The notes under the pieces are model-generated. The model ran no database searches. It worked only from the letters and a program-made list of their open reading frames with translations, and was not told the DNA's origin. From positions 62,001-126,000 of the forward strand of contig JAFWHO010000004.1 of NCBI GenBank assembly GCA_017515105.1: a stretch of 64,000 nucleotides of DNA. Direction: 5' to 3'. The stretch comes from Candidatus Saccharimonadota bacterium (GTDB lineage: Bacteria > Patescibacteriota > Saccharimonadia > Saccharimonadales > Saccharimonadaceae). Positions 47,154-54,320 of the stretch are shown piece by piece (positions within the stretch are counted from its first letter, which is position 1; every line of letters starts with the position of its first letter). A program made the translations under genes and the position numbers.

Positions 47154-49037
47154 ATGACTTTAGATAAAAATAAGATTCGAAATGTGGCGATCATTGCGCA
47201 CGTTGACCACGGTAAAACGACTTTGGTTGACGGGCTTTTGAAGCAGTCACATACTTTTCGCGATAATCAAGCAGAGATGTCACAGACTTTGATCATGGAT
47301 TCGATGGATCAGGAGCACGAGCGCGGCATTACGATTACCGCCAAGCAAACCTGTGTTTATTATGATGGGTACAAGATTAATATTATCGATACCCCTGGAC
47401 ACGCTGATTTCTCGGGCGAGGTTGAACGAACCTTAAATATGGCAGACGGCGCGCTCTTGATTGTGGATGCACAGGAGGGGCCGATGCCGCAGACAAAATT
47501 TGTTTTGTCAAAAGCGCTTGACTTGGGCCTAAAACCTGTGGTGGTGATTAATAAGATCGACAAACCAGCGGCGAGAATTCCTGAGGTGTTGTCGGAAATC
47601 GAAAGCTTGTTCCTCGAGCTCGCTACCGATGAATCGCAGTTGTTTTATCCGGTTTATTACGCAATTGCGAGAGAGGGTAGAGCTGGCAAAACCACAGAGC
47701 TCGACGACGATCTCCATGTGATTTTTGAATCAATCATCAATGACATTCCGGCACCGACGGTAGATTCTGACACCGATTCGGCACAGCTTCTCGTTGCGGC
47801 GCTCGCGTCTGACAATTATCTCGGCAAGTATTGCATCGGTAAAATCTTTAGCGGGAAACTTAAAAAAGGACAAAATGTCAGTATTCTACACAAGACATCA
47901 AATACGTCGTCCGAGGTAGTAAGACTTGGGCTAGCGCCCCGGAGCGCTACCGAGGAGGACGAATTTGATGTCTTGAAGGGGAAGATTGATAACTTGTTCG
48001 TTTATAAGGGTCTCGGCAAGGAAGAGGTTACCGAGGCAATCGCCGGGGATATCGTTGCTGTGACTGGCGCAACAGAAGCTAATATCGGTGATACGATTGC
48101 GACTGGGGACAATCCGAAGGCTTTGCCGACGATTGAGCTTGAAGCGCCAACTTTGTCTATTTACATTGGGCCGAATACCTCGCCGCTTAAGGGGCGTGAA
48201 GGTGAATTTACGACTTCACGGCAAATCGCGGAAAGACTTGAAAAAGAGCTTGAAACGAACATTGCCCTTAAAATTCAGCCGGATGGGCTTGGCTACAAGG
48301 TATCCGGACGCGGCGAATTGCATTTGTCAGTCTTAATTGAAACGATGCGACGAGAAGGCTATGAGCTCGAAGCTGGTAGGCCAGAAGTAGTGTACCGCGA
48401 GGTTGATGGCGTAAAGCAAGAGCCAATCGAATCACTAACAATCGAGGTTGAGCCAGAATTTGTAGGTGCAGTCTCGCAAGAGCTCGGGGTTCGCAAAGCT
48501 GAGCTTAAATCCCAGGAAGTGATTTCGTCCGGGGCTACTAGATTTGTTTATGAAATTTCTACTGCTGCTCTTATTGGACTTAGAAACAATTTGCTTACCG
48601 CAACTCGCGGAACGGCAATTATGTCTTCAATTCCGTCTGGGTACAGACCGGTGGAAGGGAAATACAAACCGGAGCGAAACGGCGCGTTAATATCCTTTGA
48701 AACTGGGGTGTCCACGGCTTACGCTCTAGATGCGGCGCAGGCTAGGGGAACTCTATATATCCCACCACAGGTACCAGTGTACCAGGGGATGATCGTAGGT
48801 TTGTCGAACAAGAAAGACGATCTTGATATCAACGTTTGCCGCGAGAAACAGCTAACAAATATGCGTACACACGCTTCGGACGGAGCGATTCAGCTCACTC
48901 CTTATACGCAGCTATCTTTGGAGCAATGCTTAGACTTCCTGCTCGATGATGAGCTTCTCGAGGTGACACCAAAGTCTTTGAGACTTCGCAAGCGCCAGCT
49001 TGATCCGATCAAGCGAAAACGCGAAAACAGAGCATAA
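47154..49037 (+). CDS. typA: Translational GTPase TypA/BipA with an in-frame palindromic insert
   Basis: 627 aa from ATG 47154. The GTPase domain has [34 protein letters not shown] and NKIDKPAAR; the BipA-specific C-terminal domain ends [18 protein letters not shown]. BipA acts on the ribosome during 50S assembly and stress. In domain II, residues ~246-274 ([20 protein letters not shown] and following) are extra: in other BipA proteins the strand equivalent to NVSILHK continues almost directly to a segment like [16 protein letters not shown]. The extra codons are the palindromic element at 47891-47975. The frame is intact, so the protein is probably functional. Confidence 0.95.
   Translation: MTLDKNKIRNVAIIAHVDHGKTTLVDGLLKQSHTFRDNQAEMSQTLIMDSMDQEHERGITITAKQTCVYYDGYKINIIDTPGHADFSGEVERTLNMADGALLIVDAQEGPMPQTKFVLSKALDLGLKPVVVINKIDKPAARIPEVLSEIESLFLELATDESQLFYPVYYAIAREGRAGKTTELDDDLHVIFESIINDIPAPTVDSDTDSAQLLVAALASDNYLGKYCIGKIFSGKLKKGQNVSILHKTSNTSSEVVRLGLAPRSATEEDEFDVLKGKIDNLFVYKGLGKEEVTEAIAGDIVAVTGATEANIGDTIATGDNPKALPTIELEAPTLSIYIGPNTSPLKGREGEFTTSRQIAERLEKELETNIALKIQPDGLGYKVSGRGELHLSVLIETMRREGYELEAGRPEVVYREVDGVKQEPIESLTIEVEPEFVGAVSQELGVRKAELKSQEVISSGATRFVYEISTAALIGLRNNLLTATRGTAIMSSIPSGYRPVEGKYKPERNGALISFETGVSTAYALDAAQARGTLYIPPQVPVYQGMIVGLSNKKDDLDINVCREKQLTNMRTHASDGAIQLTPYTQLSLEQCLDFLLDDELLEVTPKSLRLRKRQLDPIKRKRENRA
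47891..47975 (+). repeat. Palindromic element, copy 3 (inside typA)
   Basis: The core (47912-47955) is identical to the tgt copy except GGTAGT for GGTAGC. Arms CAAGACATCAAATACGTCGTCC (ends 47891 and 47912, cited here as CAAGACATCAAAT...) and AGGACGAATTTGATGTCTTG (47956-47975) are inverted repeats of each other. In typA the plus-strand orientation is translated, whereas in tgt the minus strand is; both are stop-free. Confidence 0.93.
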
Positions 49038-49043
49038 GTTAAA

Positions 49044-49071
49044 GTTCACGGGTGAACCCCGTGAATTTTTT
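49044..49071 (+). terminator. Terminator after typA
   Basis: TTCACGG-GTGAACC-CCGTGAA followed by TTTTTT. Confidence 0.88.
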
Positions 49072-49076
49072 CATGC

Positions 49077-49082
49077 TATAAT
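49077..49082 (+). promoter_or_regulatory. Leaderless -10 box before tatD
   Basis: TATAAT in CATGCTATAAT, 6 nt before ATG 49089. Confidence 0.75.
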
Positions 49083-49088
49083 TGTTTT

Positions 49089-49823
49089 ATGTTAATAGAT
49101 ACACATTGTCATTTGCACGACAGGGAATTCTTCACCGAAGAACAAGCGGAGGAAATGCTTGCGCGCGCGAAAAGTAAGGGTGTAGAAAAGATCATCTGCA
49201 TAGGGACCTCGCACCAGGATTCACTAGTGGCGCGTGACTTCGCCAAGGAGCATAAAGACGTTTATTGGACATACGGGATACATCCCGAGGGAGCGACTAG
49301 CGAAGGAGCAACTGAAATATCTTTTTCCCCCGATCTAAAGCCGATTGCTATTGGCGAAGTTGGACTAGATTATCATTACGAAGGATACAACAGAAAAGCA
49401 CAAATACGATTGTTAGAGGAGTTCTTGCAGCTTGCAGTAGACTACGACTTACCGGTGTCATTTCACGTCCGTGAAGCATATCAGGATTTTCTCCCGATCG
49501 TAAAAAACTTCACACAAGTACGTGGGGTGGTGCATTCTTTTACCGATAGCAAGAAGGTCTTGAAACGAGTTTTGGAAGAAACGGAGTTTTTTATAGGGGT
49601 AAATGGGCTAGCCACTTATTCCACCTTACCAACTCCGCCAATAGAGAGAATTTTGCTCGAAACGGATGCCCCCTTCTTGACTCCAACGCCATTTCGTGGT
49701 ATAATTAATGAACCGGCCTATGTGGGCGAGGTAGCAAACTGGCTGGCCTCCAAACTAGGTCTGGATCACAAAGTTATAGAGAAGGAGACCACGAAAAATG
49801 CAAGAGAATTATTCCGTATATAA
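49089..49823 (+). CDS. tatD: TatD-family metal-dependent hydrolase
   Basis: 244 aa TIM-barrel. Metal and active-site residues occur in order: IDTHCHLHD (HxH), GEVGLDYHYE (Glu), FHVREAYQDF (His), VVHSFTD (His) and LLETDAPFLTP (Asp). TatD-like enzymes are DNases or D-aminoacyl hydrolases active in DNA quality control. Slightly shorter than typical (~260 aa). The next small frame begins 26 nt before the stop. Confidence 0.92.
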   Translation: MLIDTHCHLHDREFFTEEQAEEMLARAKSKGVEKIICIGTSHQDSLVARDFAKEHKDVYWTYGIHPEGATSEGATEISFSPDLKPIAIGEVGLDYHYEGYNRKAQIRLLEEFLQLAVDYDLPVSFHVREAYQDFLPIVKNFTQVRGVVHSFTDSKKVLKRVLEETEFFIGVNGLATYSTLPTPPIERILLETDAPFLTPTPFRGIINEPAYVGEVANWLASKLGLDHKVIEKETTKNARELFRI

Positions 49824-49950
49824 AGTGCCATCCTTAGCCAAAAAGGAGGCCTATAATTTTGAAACCGTATCTTACGATAGCGTTTCTCTATTCGAAGAAC
49901 TAAACGCTATCTCAGAGGAGATTGAAAAATGTCGTTTAAGGAATTGTTAA
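49798..49950 (+). CDS. Small overlapping ORF (50 aa)
   Basis: ATG 49798 follows AAGGAG (49782-49787) at a workable distance and the frame runs to TAA 49948-49950. It overlaps tatD by 26 nt and the next gene by 22 nt, bridging an otherwise empty ~105-nt gap. The product is acidic: MQENYSVYKVPSLAKKEAYN at the start and LFEELNAISEEIEKC later, helical with no membrane segment. The overlap on both sides suggests translational coupling. I recognise no family; it could also be a chance frame. Confidence 0.55.
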   Translation: MQENYSVYKVPSLAKKEAYNFETVSYDSVSLFEELNAISEEIEKCRLRNC

Positions 49951-50303
49951 AACTGCCATTTTCACGCATAGATGATTCTTTGCGTCGCCCCAGCAGGCTT
50001 ACCTATGACGATTTAGTCAACGCTGAGTCTGCTCTTGGTAGGACTATTTTTGGTCCAATTCCGGATGGTCATCAGAGAGAATTCTTCATGGCAAGAAGTA
50101 ATGTGTGGATTTGGCACGAAAGATACCACGGCAAGGGCGGTGGCGTCCAAGAGATGACTATCCGCTACGAAGTAAGACCAGAAGGCGTTTTTAAGAGATC
50201 TACCGGTGGCGGCTATAAGAGGATTGAAGGCGGCGAGCTGGATAACTTCCGCCGCGCCACAAAGACTTATCTTGAGCTTGTCAAATCAAAACTCTATTGC
50301 TAA
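49929..50303 (+). CDS. Hypothetical protein (124 aa)
   Basis: GAGGAG lies 8 nt before ATG 49929. Compact, basic soluble protein: MSFKELLKLPFSRIDDSLRR, NAESALGRTIFGPIPDGHQR, WIWHERYHGKGGGVQEMTIR, followed by a strand and helix ending YLELVKSKLYC. The central Trp/His/Gly-rich WIWHERYHG is distinctive, but I know no family for it. Probably one operon with tatD and the 50-aa frame. Confidence 0.75.
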   Translation: MSFKELLKLPFSRIDDSLRRPSRLTYDDLVNAESALGRTIFGPIPDGHQREFFMARSNVWIWHERYHGKGGGVQEMTIRYEVRPEGVFKRSTGGGYKRIEGGELDNFRRATKTYLELVKSKLYC

Positions 50304-50306
50304 AAT
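50301..50306 (+). promoter_or_regulatory. Leaderless -10 box before the 50313 gene
   Basis: TAAAAT, 6 nt before ATG 50313; it overlaps the stop of the preceding gene. Confidence 0.6.
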
Positions 50307-50312
50307 AGAGTT

Positions 50313-50876
50313 ATGGATAAGAATAACGAGATCAGTGCCGAGGCGCTAGCTAGCGCGTTCCAGGGTGACAGCAAGAAAAAGCCCATTCCTGAAGCTAAAG
50401 CACCAAAACCACCCAAGGAAAAGAAAAAAACAAAGAAAACCGCTTCTATTGTTTTCTTAGTTTTGGGTATTATTGTGCTTGTCGCCGGGCTCGTAATGTT
50501 AATTTTGAAGCTTACTAAGGGCGCCGATATATCTGACGCCGAATATTTGGTTTCTGCTAAGGAGTGGGTGTTGTCGGATGGTTCAAATTGCGATAAGAAG
50601 TCTGGTGCTAACTCAGACACGACGAATTGCGAACCTAGCGTGATTTGGAAGTTTACCGACATCGGCAAGGGTACTCTTACGACCAATAACCACACCAACG
50701 ATTACAGTTTTATCTGGGCGCTCGAGAATGGCACTCTTAAAGTAAATACAGAATGGCTTTATTCTTTGAATGATGAATACACCTACAGGCTTGATAAGGG
50801 CGCCGGCACGCTAACTCTTGAAAAAGACGACGAGACGGCGACGTTCAAAAGAATTGAAGACGAAGAGAAGAAATAA
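50313..50876 (+). CDS. Single-pass membrane protein of unknown function
   Basis: 187 aa. A Lys/Pro-rich cytoplasmic N-terminal segment (KAPKPPKEKKKTKKT, about 30-46) precedes one membrane helix (about 47-68). The outer ~115 residues are beta-rich with two Cys (SNCDKKSG, TTNCEPS) and repeated strand motifs (GTLTTNNHTNDYSFIW, GTLTLEKDDETATF). This resembles small lipocalin-like or META-type extracytoplasmic domains; not assigned. Confidence 0.75.
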   Translation: MDKNNEISAEALASAFQGDSKKKPIPEAKAPKPPKEKKKTKKTASIVFLVLGIIVLVAGLVMLILKLTKGADISDAEYLVSAKEWVLSDGSNCDKKSGANSDTTNCEPSVIWKFTDIGKGTLTTNNHTNDYSFIWALENGTLKVNTEWLYSLNDEYTYRLDKGAGTLTLEKDDETATFKRIEDEEKK

Positions 50877-50893
50877 TTATCTGAGACAAGAAA

Positions 50894-50917
50894 TAAAACC
50901 GCCAGAGGCGGTTTTAT
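50894..50917. terminator. Bidirectional terminator
   Basis: AAAACCGCC-AGA-GGCGGTTTTA between two convergent genes; A and T runs on both sides. Confidence 0.88.
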
Positions 50918-51612
50918 GTTGTGACGACGCTTTCGACGTCGTAGAGCAGCGCTCTAGCTGCTTCAATTGTCTGAGGAGCAACTTTTCCTTTCATCATAAG
51001 ATCCCTTATAATAGAAGAGCTAATAAGCTTTCCGTTGATTTCATAAGGGCAGAAGAACTCTGGATCAACTACTTCATCAAGTACTTTTTTGCTAAATCCA
51101 TAGCTAGAATACACATCGTAGCTCTTGAATTCGGACAAATACACGAAAACCCCTTCTGAAGTCTCTTTTTCCAGCATGCAGCTATAGATAGACTGAATAA
51201 GCGGAAGATCCCAGAAGTCATTGTAAGTGCAGACCCACATCGGTACTGCGAAGTGTATCGAATCGTAGTATTCTTCCTTCTTTACGATGAAAGGTATATA
51301 CCACGCAAGATCTGCCACGTATTCCTCATCCTTAAGAGTAAACTCCACCCAAGAATGAGGGGCGTCATCGACGATGCCCTGTACGAATCTCGTGCTAGGG
51401 ATATCCTTCAGTGCGATCATCGCCATAGTCGTTGCCTCACTGTTCAGTCCGACTCTCAGATAGTTAAAAAACCTACCGAAGGCATTGGTTTTTGGATCAA
51501 GAAAAACCGATAATGGCAATCCGCAAAGGAAAAGGTTATCGGTCTCTTCCAGCGTCTCATTCAGGAACTCCTGGTTCGGAGTGAGCATTCTGCTCAAAAA
51601 GAAATTTTTCAT
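50914..51612 (-). CDS. Hypothetical protein, possibly transglutaminase/papain-like fold
   Basis: 232 aa from the ATG at 51612, which follows AAAGGAG; the upstream ATG at 51639 lacks a site. Landmarks: LFLCGLPLSVFLDP near the N terminus, SEATTMAMIAL, APHSWVEFTLKDEEYVADLAW, and a C-terminal helical part with ISSSIIRDLMMKGK. The HSWVEF...VADLAW arrangement is that of the His and Asp strands of transglutaminase-like proteins, but the expected Cys before them is not obvious, since SEATTMA sits where it would be. Function unknown. Confidence 0.7.
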   Translation of the reverse strand: MKNFFLSRMLTPNQEFLNETLEETDNLFLCGLPLSVFLDPKTNAFGRFFNYLRVGLNSEATTMAMIALKDIPSTRFVQGIVDDAPHSWVEFTLKDEEYVADLAWYIPFIVKKEEYYDSIHFAVPMWVCTYNDFWDLPLIQSIYSCMLEKETSEGVFVYLSEFKSYDVYSSYGFSKKVLDEVVDPEFFCPYEINGKLISSSIIRDLMMKGKVAPQTIEAARALLYDVESVVTT

Positions 51613-51710
51613 ATTTTGCTCCTTTCTAAAGAACTCCATATATTACATTCAAAATAGGTAACTACAGTATCTTATATTATATCATACTTGCGCTTATCTG
51701 TCAAATATGG

Positions 51711-51716
51711 TATAAT
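51711..51716 (+). promoter_or_regulatory. Leaderless -10 box before nifS-mnmA
   Basis: TATAAT, 6 nt before ATG 51723. Confidence 0.75.
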
Positions 51717-51722
51717 AGTAGA

Positions 51723-52892
51723 ATGATTTATCTTGACCATGCTGCAGCTACGCCGGTTTCCGAAAGAGTTTTTCGGGCGATGAAGCCGTATTTTACGGAT
51801 GAGTTTTTTAATCCGTCGGCGGCATATCTACCCGCTAAAAAAATCGCACATGATTATGAGGCGGCGAAGGCGGAAATCGCGCATGGAATCGGGGCTAAAG
51901 CTTCGGATCTCGTAATAACAGCGGGGGCAACCGAGGCAAATAATTTGGCCTTTACTTGTCTTGACGCTGACAAAAAAGAAGCTGCGAGGGCTAATAACAA
52001 GACCGAATCCTCGGTGTTATATCTCACAACGGAGCATGATTCGATCCGACGCGTAGCAGAGCTTCACGGCGGAGAGGCTATTAGGGTACTCCCTAATGGC
52101 TTGATTGACCTTAATGATTTGAAAAAGAAAATTACTGATGAGACGGAACTGATTTCGATTGCGCTCGTCAACAATGAGCTAGGGACGATTCAGCCGCTCG
52201 CCGAAGTCGCAACGATTATTCGCGAGATCAAAATAGATCGGATGAAACGCGGTGTTAATAGGCAATTGCTTCTTCATTCGGATGCTTCGCAAGCTTTGAA
52301 TCTACTTGACATCAACGTGGCAAGGCTTGGCGTGGACCTTTTGACGATAAATGCTGCTAAGATTTACGGGCCGAAGGGCGTGGGGGCGCTTTACGTTTCA
52401 CATGATGCCAAATTGAAACCACTCGCGGTCGGCGGTGGACAGGAAAATGGTCTTCGCTCTGGGACGGAAAATGTCCCGGGCGTGGTCGGATTTGCTAAGG
52501 CGGTTGCGGAATCAAAAGAACATCTAAACGGTAATCGCAAAAAATACGCAAAGTGGCGCAAACTATTCTTGGAAAACTTAAAAGATTACGAGTTAATCAA
52601 CAAAAAACACTGTCTGGACAACTTTATCGTGCTTTGTTTTGACGGGATTGACGCGGAGAGACTAGTGTTTTTATTAGAAGAAAAAGAAGTTTACGTGGCG
52701 ACCGGCGCAGCTTGTGCCGCATCAAAGGGTGTGCGTTCGCACGTACTGACTGCGATCGGTTTGGCTGATTCGCAAATTGCCGGATCACTCAGACTAACTC
52801 TCGGTGAGACGAATTCCGAAGAGCAGATTCTCGCGACCGCAAAAATTATTAACGAGGTGGTGCAGGAAGAGAGGGCTAGGGTAAATGGCTAA
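51723..52892 (+). CDS. Cysteine desulfurase (NifS/IscS type)
   Basis: 389 aa PLP enzyme. IYLDHAAATPVSERV starts the family; HSDASQALNLLDINV carries the PLP Asp/Gln, and INAAKIYGPKGVGALYV the Schiff-base lysine. IscS has Ser-x-His-Lys there; here Asn-Ala-Ala-Lys, so two phosphate/PLP contacts differ. The catalytic Cys loop is ATGAACAASKGVRSHVL. The gene overlaps mnmA by 8 nt, indicating that sulfur goes to tRNA 2-thiouridine. Confidence 0.92.
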   Translation: MIYLDHAAATPVSERVFRAMKPYFTDEFFNPSAAYLPAKKIAHDYEAAKAEIAHGIGAKASDLVITAGATEANNLAFTCLDADKKEAARANNKTESSVLYLTTEHDSIRRVAELHGGEAIRVLPNGLIDLNDLKKKITDETELISIALVNNELGTIQPLAEVATIIREIKIDRMKRGVNRQLLLHSDASQALNLLDINVARLGVDLLTINAAKIYGPKGVGALYVSHDAKLKPLAVGGGQENGLRSGTENVPGVVGFAKAVAESKEHLNGNRKKYAKWRKLFLENLKDYELINKKHCLDNFIVLCFDGIDAERLVFLLEEKEVYVATGAACAASKGVRSHVLTAIGLADSQIAGSLRLTLGETNSEEQILATAKIINEVVQEERARVNG

Positions 52893-53949
52893 GACTGTGT
52901 ACGTCGGGATGAGCGGTGGCGTAGACTCAAGCGTGTCGGCGCTACTTTTGAAGGAACAGGGTTATAGAGTCGTCGGCGTTTATATGAAAAACTGGTCCAA
53001 AGATCTTCCGGGCATGAAGTGCCCTTGGGCTGATGACCTGGCCGACGCTAAGAGGGTTGCGGTGAAGCTCGGCATTGATTTTTACGTGTGGGATTTTGAA
53101 AAAGAGTACTATGAAAAAGTAGTTGAATATATGCTATCGGAGTTTAAAAAAGGCAACACGCCAAATCCTGATATTATGTGTAATCAAGAAATCAAGTTTA
53201 AGTTGTTTTACGAAAAGGCAATGGAGGCTGGGGCGGACTTTATTGCTACCGGTCATTATGCGAGAGTGGAGCATGATAAAGACGGTAGCACCTTGCTCCG
53301 AGCGGTGGATGAGAACAAAGACCAAACTTATTTCCTTTATCGGATTTCTAAGGAGGCTCTTTCGCATACGCTTTTCCCGATCGGCGGGATGCTGAAACCA
53401 GAGGTGAAGAAGTTGGCGGAGGAAAAAGGCCTACATAATGCTTACAAAAAAGAGTCGATGGGCGTGTGTTTTGTCGGCGAAGTGGGGATGAAGGATTTTT
53501 TGAAGGAATATATTGATATTAAGCCGGGAGAAATTTGCGAGATCGAAAGTGGCGAAGTTCTCGGTTATCATGAGGGTGCGGTATTTTATACAATCGGGCA
53601 AAGACACGGGCTTTATCTCAACGGCAAAAAGGGTGTAGTGAATGACGGTATGCCGTATTACGTCGTGAAAAAAGATATTAAAGAGAACGTAGTATATGTG
53701 TCGAAGAACCTTAACCACGAGGCAATTTGGACGAACGAACTGGAGCTCACAGATGTATTTATACGGAATGATGCTATTAAGGAAAATTCGGATGTATTAG
53801 TAAGACTACGCCACCGTGCACCATTGATTGCTGCGAAATTTGATAGCAAGAAACTTGAATTTGATAAAGAAATCAAGCGCCCAGCAAGTGGACAGAGCGC
53901 CGTAGTTTATGACGGCGAGAAGTGTCTCGGTGGCGGGGTTATTATTTAG
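52885..53949 (+). CDS. mnmA: tRNA-specific 2-thiouridylase MnmA
   Basis: 354 aa. The PP-loop GMSGGVDSSVSALLL binds ATP; catalytic cysteines are in NPDIMCNQEIKF and GVCFVGEVG. ATGHYAR and DQTYFLYR are conserved substrate-binding motifs. It thiolates U34 of tRNA-Lys, -Glu and -Gln using sulfur passed from the cotranscribed desulfurase. No tusABCDE relay is present, so direct transfer is likely. Confidence 0.97.
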   Translation: MAKTVYVGMSGGVDSSVSALLLKEQGYRVVGVYMKNWSKDLPGMKCPWADDLADAKRVAVKLGIDFYVWDFEKEYYEKVVEYMLSEFKKGNTPNPDIMCNQEIKFKLFYEKAMEAGADFIATGHYARVEHDKDGSTLLRAVDENKDQTYFLYRISKEALSHTLFPIGGMLKPEVKKLAEEKGLHNAYKKESMGVCFVGEVGMKDFLKEYIDIKPGEICEIESGEVLGYHEGAVFYTIGQRHGLYLNGKKGVVNDGMPYYVVKKDIKENVVYVSKNLNHEAIWTNELELTDVFIRNDAIKENSDVLVRLRHRAPLIAAKFDSKKLEFDKEIKRPASGQSAVVYDGEKCLGGGVII

Positions 53950-53978
53950 GGAATCATTCGTAAAGAATAAATGAAAAG

Positions 53979-54002
53979 AAAAATGCCCCAGGCGGGGCAT
54001 TA
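53979..54002 (+). terminator. Terminator after mnmA
   Basis: AATGCCCC-AGGC-GGGGCATT followed by a short T/A tract. Confidence 0.8.
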
Positions 54003-54027
54003 TTCGGATCCAAAGTATATCTAATTA

Positions 54028-54231
54028 CTACACGATCATCATCGCGGCATTAGCGGCAAGGAGAACCCCTGCGAGAATGCTCATACCGGTGACAGCGTAG
54101 ATATGCATCTTCTCACGCTCGGAGACCTGCTTCTTGGCAGTACGAGTGCAAGCCTTTTTGCGACACTGAGTCCTAGCCGCAGTGGCTTTTTTCGCAGTTT
54201 TTGTCGCAGTTTTCTTTTTTGCTTGTGCCAT
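54028..54231 (-). CDS. Lys/Ala-rich small protein with C-terminal membrane helix
   Basis: 67 aa. AAAGGAGC lies just before the ATG. Its promoter, TTGACA-17 nt-TAAAAT on the minus strand, starts about 60 nt further upstream. The first ~40 residues are strongly basic with a histone H1-like texture (KKKTATKTAKKATAARTQ, KKACTRTAKK). Residues ~45-66 (YAVTGMSILAGVLLAANAAM) form one membrane helix. It could tether DNA or RNA, or bind acidic surface polymers, at the membrane. Inference only; no family known to me. Confidence 0.75.
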   Translation of the reverse strand: MAQAKKKTATKTAKKATAARTQCRKKACTRTAKKQVSEREKMHIYAVTGMSILAGVLLAANAAMMIV

Positions 54232-54307
54232 TATAGCTCCTTTTTTATTTTTAGATAATACTTAAGGTTATTTTATCACTTATGCTTTAAAGTGTCAATA
54301 GTTATGG

Positions 54308-54313
54308 TATAAT
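54308..54313 (+). promoter_or_regulatory. Leaderless -10 box before alaS
   Basis: TATAAT, 7 nt before ATG 54321. Confidence 0.7.
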
Positions 54314-54320
54314 AACTTCT

